Source: Aquibium sp. A9E412
GTDB lineage: Bacteria; Pseudomonadota; Alphaproteobacteria; Rhizobiales; Rhizobiaceae
Direction of reading: 5' to 3'
Assembly: GCF_030398335.1 (NCBI RefSeq)
Contig: NZ_JAOAOP010000002.1
Coordinates: 1-64,000 of the forward strand
DNA: 64,000 bases
A program made the translations under genes and the position numbers. Positions 50,974 to 58,789 of this stretch are shown here, in pieces. The notes beneath the pieces are model-generated. The model saw only the letters and a list, made by a program, of their open reading frames with translations, did not search any database and was not told the origin of the DNA. Positions within the stretch are counted from its first letter, which is position 1. Each line of letters starts with the position of its first letter.

Positions 50974-51440
50974 TGCCGCAGGACCAGCAGCTTTCCGTAA
51001 CGCGCTTCATCAAGGCGCCTCCGCGCAAGGTCTGGATGGCGTGGAGCAGGCCGGAGCATCTTGCGCGATGGTGGATCCCCGATCCGATCGAATGCCGCGT
51101 CGTGAAGCTGGATCTGCGGCCCGGAGGCGGCTTCGAAACCCTGATGCGTGAGGGAGACGGCGACTTCCAGCCGCATGTGGAGGCGTGCTTCCTGGACGTC
51201 GTGCCGGAGCGCCGTCTGGTGTGGACGACAGCGCTCGCCGAGGGATGGCGGCCCATCGAGCCGTGGCTCACCCTGACCGCGACGATCACGTTCGCCGCCG
51301 AGGCGGACGGCACGCGGTACGCGGCCCATGTGATGCACAAGAATGCCGCCGACAGCCGCAAGCACGAAGAGATGGGATTTCACGAGGGCTGGGGCACGAC
51401 GATCGATCAGCTGGCGGCCTATGCGACGCAGCTCGCGTGA
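50970..51440 (+). CDS. SRPBCC/AHSA1-domain protein
   Basis: This is a 156-residue single-domain AHSA1/START-like protein. Typical stretches are VTRFIKAPPRKVWMAWSRPE, HLARWWIPDP, LDLRPGGGFETLMR and GFHEGWGTTIDQLAAYA at the C terminus. Such proteins bind hydrophobic ligands; the genes form a stereotyped pair with ArsR-type repressors in many proteobacteria. It overlaps the ArsR stop by 4 bases, so it is translationally coupled. The ligand is unknown; codon use is slightly less GC-biased than that of the flanking operons, which may hint at separate acquisition. Confidence 0.9.
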   Translation: MMPQDQQLSVTRFIKAPPRKVWMAWSRPEHLARWWIPDPIECRVVKLDLRPGGGFETLMREGDGDFQPHVEACFLDVVPERRLVWTTALAEGWRPIEPWLTLTATITFAAEADGTRYAAHVMHKNAADSRKHEEMGFHEGWGTTIDQLAAYATQLA

Positions 51441-51535
51441 CCGCGGCTCAAGCCGCTTGGACGACGACGCCCGTCGCGATGCAGCCGCCGGACGCATGGC
51501 GCATCGCCCCGCTCCGCCGGCAGCGCCGACGCCTC

Positions 51536-51635
51536 GAGCGTTTCCGGGCGAATGGAACCGGTTCGCCGTCCGCAAACGCTTCAAGTCAACAAATCGCAGC
51601 CGATCCGCGCGTGCGTGAAACGCAGATCGGCGCTA
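51536..51635 (-). repeat. RIME-like palindromic repeat, copy H
   Basis: This is a reverse-oriented copy that begins at the TAG stop of the Gfo/Idh gene (51635-51633) and runs CGCCGATCTGCG to GCGGATCGGCT, then GCGTTTGCGGACGGCGAACC, GGTTCCATTCGCC and GGAAACGCTC. It separates convergent genes (SRPBCC and Gfo/Idh). It is one of four copies whose edge is a stop codon. Confidence 0.8.
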
Positions 51636-52664
51636 GCGGCCGTAGATGCGGTCGACCAGCCGTGCGCCGGCGACGAAGTCCTCCGCCGCCGGGTCGAAAC
51701 GCTCCCCGGCGGCGAGCCGGGCGGCCCAGTCGCAGGCCGCACGCGGCCCCCAGGCATCCGGCGGGGCGCACAGCACCTCGGTCTCGGTGCCGCGGTGCAG
51801 CGCGGCGGTGAAGTCGTAGAACGAGCCGTCGACGTTGCGGAACGCGGCGCCGCCCTCGGTGCCGCAGAGCTCGGCGCCGATCACCGCGCCGCGTCCGGCA
51901 TGCAGGTGCCAGGAGCAGGCGAGCCGCACCGTCGCCCCGCCCTCCAGCGTCAGCGTGGCGAAGGCGGCATCCTCGACCGTGTCGGTTGCCGGGGCGAGCA
52001 GCCGGCCCGCCCGGTAGAGCCGGCTTTCCACCGCCTCGACCCGGCGGCCGGGAAACAGCCACAGCGCCAGGTCGGCGAGATGCACGCCGAGATCGATGAC
52101 ACAGCCGCCGCCCGACAGCGCCTTGTCGAAATACCACGGCTTGTCCGGTCCGTAGGCGTTGTGGAACACCAGATCGGCGGCGAAGACCTCGCCCAGCGCG
52201 CCGCCCAGCACCGCCTCGCGCAGCCGCGCCAGGCCCTCGGTGCGGCGATAGGACAGGTCGACGCCGAGCAGCCGGTCGGCGCGCCGCGCCGCGGCGACCA
52301 CGCGACCGGCCTCCGCCGCGGTGCGGCCGAGCGGCTTCTGACAGAACACCGCCACGCCGCGCTCGAGCGCGGCGATCGCCTGCTCGGCGTGCAGCGCGCT
52401 GGGCGTGGCGACGACGATGCCGTCCGGCGCCTGGTCGAGCACCGCGTCGAGCCCGTCCGCGCACACCGCATCGGGCGCCAGCGCCCCGGCGCGCTCGCGC
52501 ATCTCGCGCGAGGGATCGCACAGCGCCACGACGTCGGCCTGGCCGGCGTCGACGATGCCCCTCATGCGGTCGAGCCCGATCCAGCCGACACCGAGGAAGC
52601 CGATGCGCGGCCGGCGCCGCGTGGCCGCGGCGACCGGCTCGGCGATGCGGGCGCGCGCCGTCAT
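51633..52664 (-). CDS. Gfo/Idh/MocA-family oxidoreductase
   Basis: This is a 343-residue NAD(P)-dependent oxidoreductase. The Rossmann motif is RIGFLGVGWIGLDRM, the conserved motif is FCQKPLGRTAAEAG, and the C-terminal domain is recognisable from DLSYRRTEGLARLRE to GGGCVIDLGVHLADLALW. It is the fourth gene of a leftward operon with UDP-glucose dehydrogenase, a small protein and a zinc dehydrogenase, so it may act on a sugar or sugar nucleotide. ATG 52664 overlaps the previous stop by 4 bases. A GTG at 52676 is the other option. Confidence 0.9.
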   Translation of the reverse strand: MTARARIAEPVAAATRRRPRIGFLGVGWIGLDRMRGIVDAGQADVVALCDPSREMRERAGALAPDAVCADGLDAVLDQAPDGIVVATPSALHAEQAIAALERGVAVFCQKPLGRTAAEAGRVVAAARRADRLLGVDLSYRRTEGLARLREAVLGGALGEVFAADLVFHNAYGPDKPWYFDKALSGGGCVIDLGVHLADLALWLFPGRRVEAVESRLYRAGRLLAPATDTVEDAAFATLTLEGGATVRLACSWHLHAGRGAVIGAELCGTEGGAAFRNVDGSFYDFTAALHRGTETEVLCAPPDAWGPRAACDWAARLAAGERFDPAAEDFVAGARLVDRIYGR

Positions 52665-53665
52665 GGCCGCACCCACGCCTTGAGGAAGCCTGCGGGCCGG
52701 TCACGCGTGGCGTCGAGCGCCTCGCCGAGCGCGGCCAGCGGATAGGTGTGGGTCAGCAGCGGCCGCGGATCGAGCCGGCCCGCCGCCACCGCGTCCACCG
52801 CCTGGCGCATGCCGCGCATGTAGACGGCGGGGTCGCGCTCGTGCGCGTTGACCACGTCGAGGCCGCGCCAGTTCCAGAGCTGCATGTTGACCTGGCGCGG
52901 GCCGTCCTGGTGGTAGCCGGCGACGACCAGCCGGCCGCGCTCGGCGGTCAGCTCGCCGGCCAGGTCGAGCGGCCACTGCATGCCGACGGCCTCGATGACC
53001 CGCTCGCAGAAGCGGCCGCCGGTCGCCTGGCGGACGACCTCGATGATGCGCCAGTGATCGTCCAGCACGATGCTCTCGTCGGCCCCCATGCGGCGCGCCA
53101 CCTTAAGCGAGAACGGCCGGCGCGAGATCGCCAGCACGCGCGCGCCGGCGTCGGCGGCGAGCCGCGTCAGCAGCGCGCCAAGAAAGCCGATGCCGATGAT
53201 CGCGACGGTCTGGCCCGGCGCGATGGCGCTGCGGCGGAAGATGTTCATCGCGCAGCCGAGCGGCTCGCCGGGAAACGGCATGCCGTCGAGCGCGGCGGGA
53301 AGCGGCACCAGCCGGTCCGCCTCGGCCAGGTCGCATTCGGCATAGGCGTGGTAGGAGAGCGCCGCCACCCGGTCGCCCGGCCGCACGGCGTCGACGCCGG
53401 CGCCGACCGCCTCGACGGTGCCCCAGCCCTCGTGGCCGAGGCCGCCGGGCTCGGTCGGAAACGTCATCCAGTCCGGCCCGGCCCAGGGGCCGAGATTGGA
53501 GGCGCACACGCCGCAGCCCTCGAGCCGCAGGCGCACCTGGCCGGGCCCCGGCTCGGGTCGCCGCACCGTCTCGACGGCGAGGCGGCCGGGCCCGGTGAGA
53601 ACCGCCGCGCGCATCGTCGCCGCGCGCGCCTCGCCGCGCGCCGGCTCGCTGGTCACCTGTGCCAT
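52661..53665 (-). CDS. Zinc-type alcohol dehydrogenase-like protein
   Basis: This is a 334-residue MDR-family protein with a GHEGWGTVEAVGAGV catalytic-domain motif and a GIGFLGALLTRLAADAG cofactor motif (about 158-174). The catalytic-zinc cysteine is C36 or C39 in GCGVCASNLGPW, but the structural-zinc lobe with four cysteines is missing, as in the threonine/sorbitol-dehydrogenase-like branch that lacks it. It overlaps the downstream Gfo/Idh gene by 4 bases and follows the 87-residue gene by 12 bases. Paired with Gfo/Idh it may be involved in sugar modification for the adjacent glycan cluster. Confidence 0.88.
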   Translation of the reverse strand: MAQVTSEPARGEARAATMRAAVLTGPGRLAVETVRRPEPGPGQVRLRLEGCGVCASNLGPWAGPDWMTFPTEPGGLGHEGWGTVEAVGAGVDAVRPGDRVAALSYHAYAECDLAEADRLVPLPAALDGMPFPGEPLGCAMNIFRRSAIAPGQTVAIIGIGFLGALLTRLAADAGARVLAISRRPFSLKVARRMGADESIVLDDHWRIIEVVRQATGGRFCERVIEAVGMQWPLDLAGELTAERGRLVVAGYHQDGPRQVNMQLWNWRGLDVVNAHERDPAVYMRGMRQAVDAVAAGRLDPRPLLTHTYPLAALGEALDATRDRPAGFLKAWVRP

Positions 53666-53677
53666 GCCGCCGCCCGC

Positions 53678-53941
53678 TCAGTCGCGCTCGACGAACTTGT
53701 TGAAGCGGCTCGTCTGACCGCCCGACACCTCCTCCTGGTAGAGGAAGGCGAGCCGGTTCTCCTCGAAGATGCGGAAGAACTCGTCCCACGAGATCGCCTC
53801 CAGCCGCTCCTCCGGCTCGCCGAAGTCGATGCGCAGGATTCCGCCGGGGCTGGTCGATTCGACGCGTGCCGGGCGGCCGCCGCGCTGCTCCGCCCAGCGG
53901 CGGATCTCGTCGTGGTTGGTGGTGGTGCTGGAGCTCGTCAT
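53678..53941 (-). CDS. Small conserved protein, 87 residues
   Basis: This is an acidic cytoplasmic protein: NHDEIRRWAEQRGGRPARVE, then GGILRIDFGEPEERLEAISW, DEFFRIFEENRLAFLYQE, and ends TSRFNKFVERD. I recall small proteins of this shape in proteobacteria that often carry the label 1,4-alpha-glucan branching enzyme; nothing in this sequence supports such an activity, because it is far too short and has no GH13 motif. It lies between the UDP-glucose dehydrogenase and zinc dehydrogenase genes in one leftward operon. Function unknown. Confidence 0.75.
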   Translation of the reverse strand: MTSSSTTTNHDEIRRWAEQRGGRPARVESTSPGGILRIDFGEPEERLEAISWDEFFRIFEENRLAFLYQEEVSGGQTSRFNKFVERD

Positions 53942-53982
53942 GGCGGCCTCCTGTTGCTGGTGGTCGGTGGCGCCGGTCGGCC

Positions 53983-55362
53983 TCAGGCCGGCGAGGCGGC
54001 GATGCGCTCGTAGTCGCGGGCGCCGCCCGGGCGGGTGCCCGCGGCGCGCGCGTCGCGCCGGGCCGGCCGGCCGATGCCGACGAGATCGAGCCGGTGGCGG
54101 CGCGCTTCGGCGGGATCGACGAGGTTGCGGCAGTCGACGATCGTGCGGCCGCGCGCGGCGCTAGCGAGCCGGCCGAGATCGAGCGCGCGGTAGTCGTCCC
54201 ATTCGGTGAGGATGACCACCGCGTCCGCACCCTCGCAGGCACGGTACGGGCAGTCGTGCAGGGCGACGCCGGGCAGGTGCGGCCGGGCCGTCTCGATCGC
54301 CTGCGGGTCGTGCGCGCTGACCCGGCAGCGGGCCTGCTGCAGCGCCGGGATGACGGTGAGCGCCGCCGATTCGCGCACGTCATCGGTGCGCGCCTTGAAG
54401 GCGAGGCCAAGCACGGCGACGTTGCGTCCCGGGCCGGCGCGCTCGAGCTCGCCGAGGATGCGCGCGGCCAGCCGGCGCTTGCGCTCCTCGTTCTTGTCGA
54501 TCAGCGTCTCGATCATCCACTGCGGCGCGCCGTGGCGGCGGCCGAGCGCGGCGAAGGCGCGCGTGTCCTTGGGAAAGCACGAGCCGCCATAGCCGGGGCC
54601 GGGCGCGAGGAAGGCCGCGCCGATGCGCCGGTCGAGACCGACGCCGCGCGCCACGTCGGCGACGTCGCCGCCGGCCGCCTCGCACAGATCGGCGACATGG
54701 TTGATGAAGCCGATCTTCAGCGCCAGGAAGGCGTTGGCGGCGTATTTCACCATCTCGGCATTGACGGTGTCGGTGTCGACATACGGCACGCCGCGCTGGC
54801 AGAGCGGCCGGTAGATGCGGCGCAGGCAGCGGGCGGAGCGGCGGTCGTCGGCACCGGCGACGATGCGGTCGGCCTCCAGGAAGTCGCCGACGGCCGAGCC
54901 CTCGCGCAGGAATTCCGGATTGGCGGCGACCGGCACGCGCTCGTCGCCGCGCGCCTCGGCGACCAGCCGGCGCAGCCGGCGGGCGGTGCCGGCGACCACC
55001 GTCGACTTGACCACGATCACCGCGTCGGGCCGCACGTTCGGCGCCACCTGGCGCGCCGCGCGCTCGATCGGCGTCAGGTCGATGTCGCCGTCGGGACCCG
55101 ACGGCGTGCCGACGGCGAGGAAGACCGCGTCGGCATCGCCGACGCCGGCCGCCACGTCGTCGCCATAGGCAAGCCGCCCGGCCTCGCGGTTGACCCGCGA
55201 CAGGGCCTCCAGGCCGGGCTCGTAGATCGGCATCTCGCCGGCCTTCAGCCGGGCGATCCGCCGCGCATCGATGTCGAGGCAGGTCACGGTGTGGCCGATC
55301 TCGGCCAGGCAGGCTCCGGTCGTCAGCCCGACATACCCGGCTCCGACAATGGCAATCTTCAT
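53983..55362 (-). CDS. ugd: UDP-glucose 6-dehydrogenase family protein
   Basis: This is a 459-residue UGD-family enzyme that oxidises UDP-glucose twice to UDP-glucuronate with NAD. The N-terminal Rossmann motif is IAIVGAGYVGLTTGACLAE (residues 3-21), the catalytic cysteine lies in GYGGSCFPKDTRAF (about 260), and the central helix and C-terminal domain end with the VLGLAFKARTDDVRESAAL motif. The C-terminal 25 residues are Arg/Gly-rich and extra to the domain. It diverges from the epimerase/glycosyltransferase operon; with the UDP-glucuronate decarboxylase at 63285 it gives UDP-xylose. GDP-mannose dehydrogenase is the main alternative. Confidence 0.92.
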   Translation of the reverse strand: MKIAIVGAGYVGLTTGACLAEIGHTVTCLDIDARRIARLKAGEMPIYEPGLEALSRVNREAGRLAYGDDVAAGVGDADAVFLAVGTPSGPDGDIDLTPIERAARQVAPNVRPDAVIVVKSTVVAGTARRLRRLVAEARGDERVPVAANPEFLREGSAVGDFLEADRIVAGADDRRSARCLRRIYRPLCQRGVPYVDTDTVNAEMVKYAANAFLALKIGFINHVADLCEAAGGDVADVARGVGLDRRIGAAFLAPGPGYGGSCFPKDTRAFAALGRRHGAPQWMIETLIDKNEERKRRLAARILGELERAGPGRNVAVLGLAFKARTDDVRESAALTVIPALQQARCRVSAHDPQAIETARPHLPGVALHDCPYRACEGADAVVILTEWDDYRALDLGRLASAARGRTIVDCRNLVDPAEARRHRLDLVGIGRPARRDARAAGTRPGGARDYERIAASPA

Positions 55363-55466
55363 GGCGTTCGCTCCGTCCCTCTAGAGCCGGGTTCGGGGCC
55401 GCCCCTCCTGCGGCAGTTCGTGTCGCCCAACGCATCCCGTGGCGAGACGGTTCCTGCGGATGCTTC

Positions 55467-55504
55467 AGCAACGCGAACCGGTGCGAGCAACGCGAACCGG
55501 CGCG
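55467..55504 (+). repeat. 19-bp tandem duplication
   Basis: AGCAACGCGAACCGGTGCG (55467-55485) is followed directly by the same 19 bases with one change, T to C (55486-55504). It lies in the 299-base divergent region between UDP-glucose dehydrogenase and the epimerase gene. The GCGAACCGG part echoes the RIME-like element core. It might be a binding site pair or simple slippage. Confidence 0.6.
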
Positions 55505-55661
55505 GCGCGACGCGCTGTGCGCGCGCGGACGCGGGTCGACGTGTGCAGGCCGTGCACCTGCTGCGGGCCGTGCCGGCCGCCGGTGGAACCGGCCACGGTC
55601 TCGCGCATTGGGGCGAAGGATCATCCCGCTCCGACGACGACGAACCACCGATGGTGACGAT

Positions 55662-56768
55662 GTGAGAAAGATACTGGTCACAGGAGGCTGCGGCTTCATC
55701 GGCCGCGCGGTCTGCGACGAGCTGCTTGCCGCCGGCCATGCGGTGCGCGCCTTCGATGCGCTGATCGACCAGGTGCACGGCGACGGCGCGCCGCGCATGC
55801 CCGACGCGGTGGAGACCGTGCGCGGCGACATCCGCGACATGGACGCCGTGCGCGCCGCCCTCGAGGGCGTCGACGGCGTCGTCCACCTCGCCGCCGAGGT
55901 CGGCGTCGGCCAGTCGATGTACGAGATCGCCCGCTATGTCAGCGGCAACGACCTGGGCACCGCGGTGCTGCTCGAGGCGATGATCGAGCGGCGCGTGCGG
56001 CGCATCGTCGTCGCCTCCTCGATGAGCGTCTACGGCGAGGGACTCTACGAGACGGCCGACGGCGAGCGCCGCGGCGCCGTGCGCCGGCGTCCCGAGGCGG
56101 TGGCGCGCGGCGCCTGGGACCCGCTCGACGCGGCGGGGCGGCCGCTCGTGCCGGTCGCCACCGACGAGGAGAAGCCGGTCGAGCTCGCCTCGATCTACGC
56201 GCTCAACAAGTTCATGCAGGAGCGGGCGACGCTGCTGTTCGGCGAGGCCTACGGCGTGGAGGCGGTGGCGCTCAGGCTGTTCAACGTGTTCGGCCCCGGC
56301 CAGGCGCTCTCCAACCCCTATACCGGCGTGCTCGCCAACTTCGCCGCGCGGCTGGCCAACGGCAAGCCGCCGATGATCTTCGAGGACGGCGAGCAGCGCC
56401 GCGACTTCGTGCATGTGCGCGACGTGGCGCGCGCCTTCCGGCTGGCGCTCGACAAGCCGCGCGCCCCCGGCCACGTCATCAACATCGGCAGCGGCGACGC
56501 CTACACCATCACGGCCGTCGCCCGGCTTCTCGCCGAGGCGATGGGCGTGCCGGACACCGAGCCGGAGATCCTCGGCAAGGCGCGCGCCGGCGACATCCGC
56601 CACTGCTTCGCCGACATCGGCAAGGCGCGCGAGCTGCTTGGCTTCGAGCCGGAGCGGCGGCTGGAGACCGCGCTCGGCGAGCTCGCCGAATGGGTGCTGT
56701 CGACCTCGGCGACCGATCGCGGCGCGGAGATGCGCCGCCAGCTCGAGGAGCGGGGCCTGGTGTCATGA
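55662..56768 (+). CDS. NAD-dependent nucleotide-sugar epimerase/dehydratase
   Basis: This is a 368-residue extended SDR. The cofactor motif is LVTGGCGFIGRAV (residues 5-17), VVHLAAEVGVGQSMYE marks the substrate region, catalytic residues are S in ASSMSVYGEG and YxxxK as YALNK, and VFGPGQALSNPYTGVLANF is typical of dTDP/UDP-sugar epimerases. A 35-residue insertion (about 130-165, Arg/Pro-rich) sits before the active-site tyrosine. GTG 55662 is the best start but lacks a clear ribosome site; TTG 55608 is an alternative. It overlaps the fusion gene by 4 bases. Confidence 0.87.
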   Translation: MRKILVTGGCGFIGRAVCDELLAAGHAVRAFDALIDQVHGDGAPRMPDAVETVRGDIRDMDAVRAALEGVDGVVHLAAEVGVGQSMYEIARYVSGNDLGTAVLLEAMIERRVRRIVVASSMSVYGEGLYETADGERRGAVRRRPEAVARGAWDPLDAAGRPLVPVATDEEKPVELASIYALNKFMQERATLLFGEAYGVEAVALRLFNVFGPGQALSNPYTGVLANFAARLANGKPPMIFEDGEQRRDFVHVRDVARAFRLALDKPRAPGHVINIGSGDAYTITAVARLLAEAMGVPDTEPEILGKARAGDIRHCFADIGKARELLGFEPERRLETALGELAEWVLSTSATDRGAEMRRQLEERGLVS

Positions 56769-58789
56769 CGGCGCGCGAGGACCCGCAACAGGCGACGCAC
56801 GTGCCCTACGGCTTCGTCGAGTGGTTCCGCCCCGGCGAGTACGAGCGCACCGAGGAGCTCCTGCCCGACCTGATCGCCTCGGGCGCACGCTACGTGCGCA
56901 CCCACCTGTCGTGGGCGGAGTATCTCGCGCCCGGCGGCGAGGCCTGGTACGACTGGCTGATCCCCAAGCTCGGGCCGCAGATCGACCTGCTGCCCTGCGT
57001 GCACTACACGCCGCCGTCGCTCGCCCGCAACGGCCGCACCACCGGCGCGCCGCGCCGGCTCAAGGACTACGCCGACTTCGTCGACCACGTGCTGACGCGC
57101 TACGGCCGGCATTTCCGCAGCATCGAGCTGTGGAACGAGCCCAACAACCTGCTCGACTGGGACTGGCGCGAAGACACCGACTACCGGCTGTTCTGCGAGA
57201 TGATCGGCGGCGCGGCGCACTGGGCGCGCCGGCGCGGCTGGCAGCCGGTGCTCGGCGGCCCCTGCCCGTTCGATGCCCACTGGCTCAACCTGATGGGCGA
57301 GCGCGGCGTGCTCGACGAGATCGCCGCCGTCGGCCTGCACGGCTTTCCCGGCACCTGGGACAGCGAGGCGGGAAGCTGGCAGGGCTGGCAGCGCTACGTC
57401 GAGGAGACGCGCGCAATCCTGGCGCGCCACAACGGCGACGCCGAGATCTGGATCACCGAGACCGGCTACTCGACCTGGCGCAACGACGAGATCGAGCAGG
57501 CCCGCCGCTTCCTGGAGGCGCTCGCCGCGCCGGTCGACCGCGTCTACTGGTACAGCTGGCGCGACGTGCCGTCCGACATCGCGGTGCAGGAGGGCCACTG
57601 GTTCGATCCGCGCCACTATCACCTCGGCGCCGTCGACAAGGCCAACCGGCCGAAGCTGCTCGCCCGCCTCCTGATGGAGGGCGGCGTGCCGCGGGTGCGC
57701 GCGGTGTGCGAGCTCGGCCGCCCGACGCTGGTCAGGAAGGCACGCCCGGTCGCGGTGATCGGCGGCGCCGGCTTCATCGGCGCCAACCTCGCCGACAGCC
57801 TGCTGGCCGACGGCCAGGAGGTGCTGGTGCTCGACAATCTGAGCCGGCCGGGCGTCGAGCAGAATCTCGACTGGCTGTGCCGGGCGCATGGCGAGCGCGT
57901 GCATTCGGCGCTGATCGACGTGCGCGACCTCGGCGCGCTGCAGGCGCCGCTGGCCGATGCGCGGGCGGTCGTCCATCTCGCCGCGCAGACGGCGGTGACG
58001 ACCAGCCTCGAAGACCCGGTGGACGATTTCGAGGTCAATGCGCGCGGCACCGTCAACGTGCTCGAGGCGGTGCGCCGCGCCGGCACCGATGCGCCGGTGC
58101 TGTTCGCCAGCACCAACAAGGTCTATGGCGGGCTCGACGACCTCGCCATGGTGGCGCTCGACGACCGCTACATCCCCGAGGACGAGGCGGTGCGCGCCGG
58201 CGGCATCGGCGAGGATCGGCCGCTCGACTTCTGCACGCCCTACGGCTGCTCGAAGGGCGTGGCCGACCAGTACGTGCTCGACTATGCCCGGCACTACGGC
58301 GTGCGCTCGGCGGTGCTGCGCATGAGCTGCGTCTACGGGCCACGGCAGTTCGGCACCGAGGACCAGGGCTGGGTGGCGCATTTCCTGATCCGCGCGCTGT
58401 CGGGCGAGCCGATCTCGGTCTATGGCGACGGCCGGCAGGTGCGCGACATCCTGCACGTCAGCGACGCGGTCGGCGCCTACCGCGCGCTGCTCTGCGACAT
58501 CGACCGGGTGAAGGGCCAGGCCTTCAATCTCGGCGGCGGCCCGCACAACGCCGTCAGCATCCGCATGGTGCTGCGCGAGATCGAGCGGCTGACGGCGCGC
58601 AAGGTGCCGGTCGCGCACGGGCCGTGGCGGCAGGGCGACCAGCTCTACTTCGTCGCCGACAACCGCCGGCTGGAGGCCGCCGTCGGCTGGCGGCCGCGCG
58701 TGCCGTGGCGCGAGGGGCTGGCCGAGCTGGCCGACTGGCTGCGCGCGCACCGCATCGCCGGCGACGCACGGCGCAGGGCGCTGGCATGA
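56765..58789 (+). CDS. Fusion: glycoside-hydrolase-like TIM barrel plus CDP-paratose 2-epimerase-like SDR
   Basis: This is a 674-residue two-domain protein. Residues about 10-318 form a clan-A-like TIM barrel with the putative acid/base in ELWNEPNN (E125) and nucleophile in WITETGYS (E232). Residues about 327-674 form an extended SDR with GGAGFIG (333-339) and Y493-x3-K497 (PYGCSKG). The stretches ASTNKVYGG, FRMSC-like RMSCVYGP and RQFGTEDQGWVAHFLI match CDP-tyvelose/paratose 2-epimerases. No stop or frameshift separates them. It could remodel and epimerise a sugar in the same pathway; coupling in one chain is unusual. It overlaps the upstream epimerase gene and downstream GT gene by 4 bases each. 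Confidence 0.88.
   Translation: MTAREDPQQATHVPYGFVEWFRPGEYERTEELLPDLIASGARYVRTHLSWAEYLAPGGEAWYDWLIPKLGPQIDLLPCVHYTPPSLARNGRTTGAPRRLKDYADFVDHVLTRYGRHFRSIELWNEPNNLLDWDWREDTDYRLFCEMIGGAAHWARRRGWQPVLGGPCPFDAHWLNLMGERGVLDEIAAVGLHGFPGTWDSEAGSWQGWQRYVEETRAILARHNGDAEIWITETGYSTWRNDEIEQARRFLEALAAPVDRVYWYSWRDVPSDIAVQEGHWFDPRHYHLGAVDKANRPKLLARLLMEGGVPRVRAVCELGRPTLVRKARPVAVIGGAGFIGANLADSLLADGQEVLVLDNLSRPGVEQNLDWLCRAHGERVHSALIDVRDLGALQAPLADARAVVHLAAQTAVTTSLEDPVDDFEVNARGTVNVLEAVRRAGTDAPVLFASTNKVYGGLDDLAMVALDDRYIPEDEAVRAGGIGEDRPLDFCTPYGCSKGVADQYVLDYARHYGVRSAVLRMSCVYGPRQFGTEDQGWVAHFLIRALSGEPISVYGDGRQVRDILHVSDAVGAYRALLCDIDRVKGQAFNLGGGPHNAVSIRMVLREIERLTARKVPVAHGPWRQGDQLYFVADNRRLEAAVGWRPRVPWREGLAELADWLRAHRIAGDARRRALA

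Noticed and set aside
55381-55400. TAGAGCCGGG upstream of UDP-glucose dehydrogenase as a ninth RIME-like copy
   Set aside because: Only the first eight or so bases match; the inverted core and closing arm are absent, so similarity is not enough.
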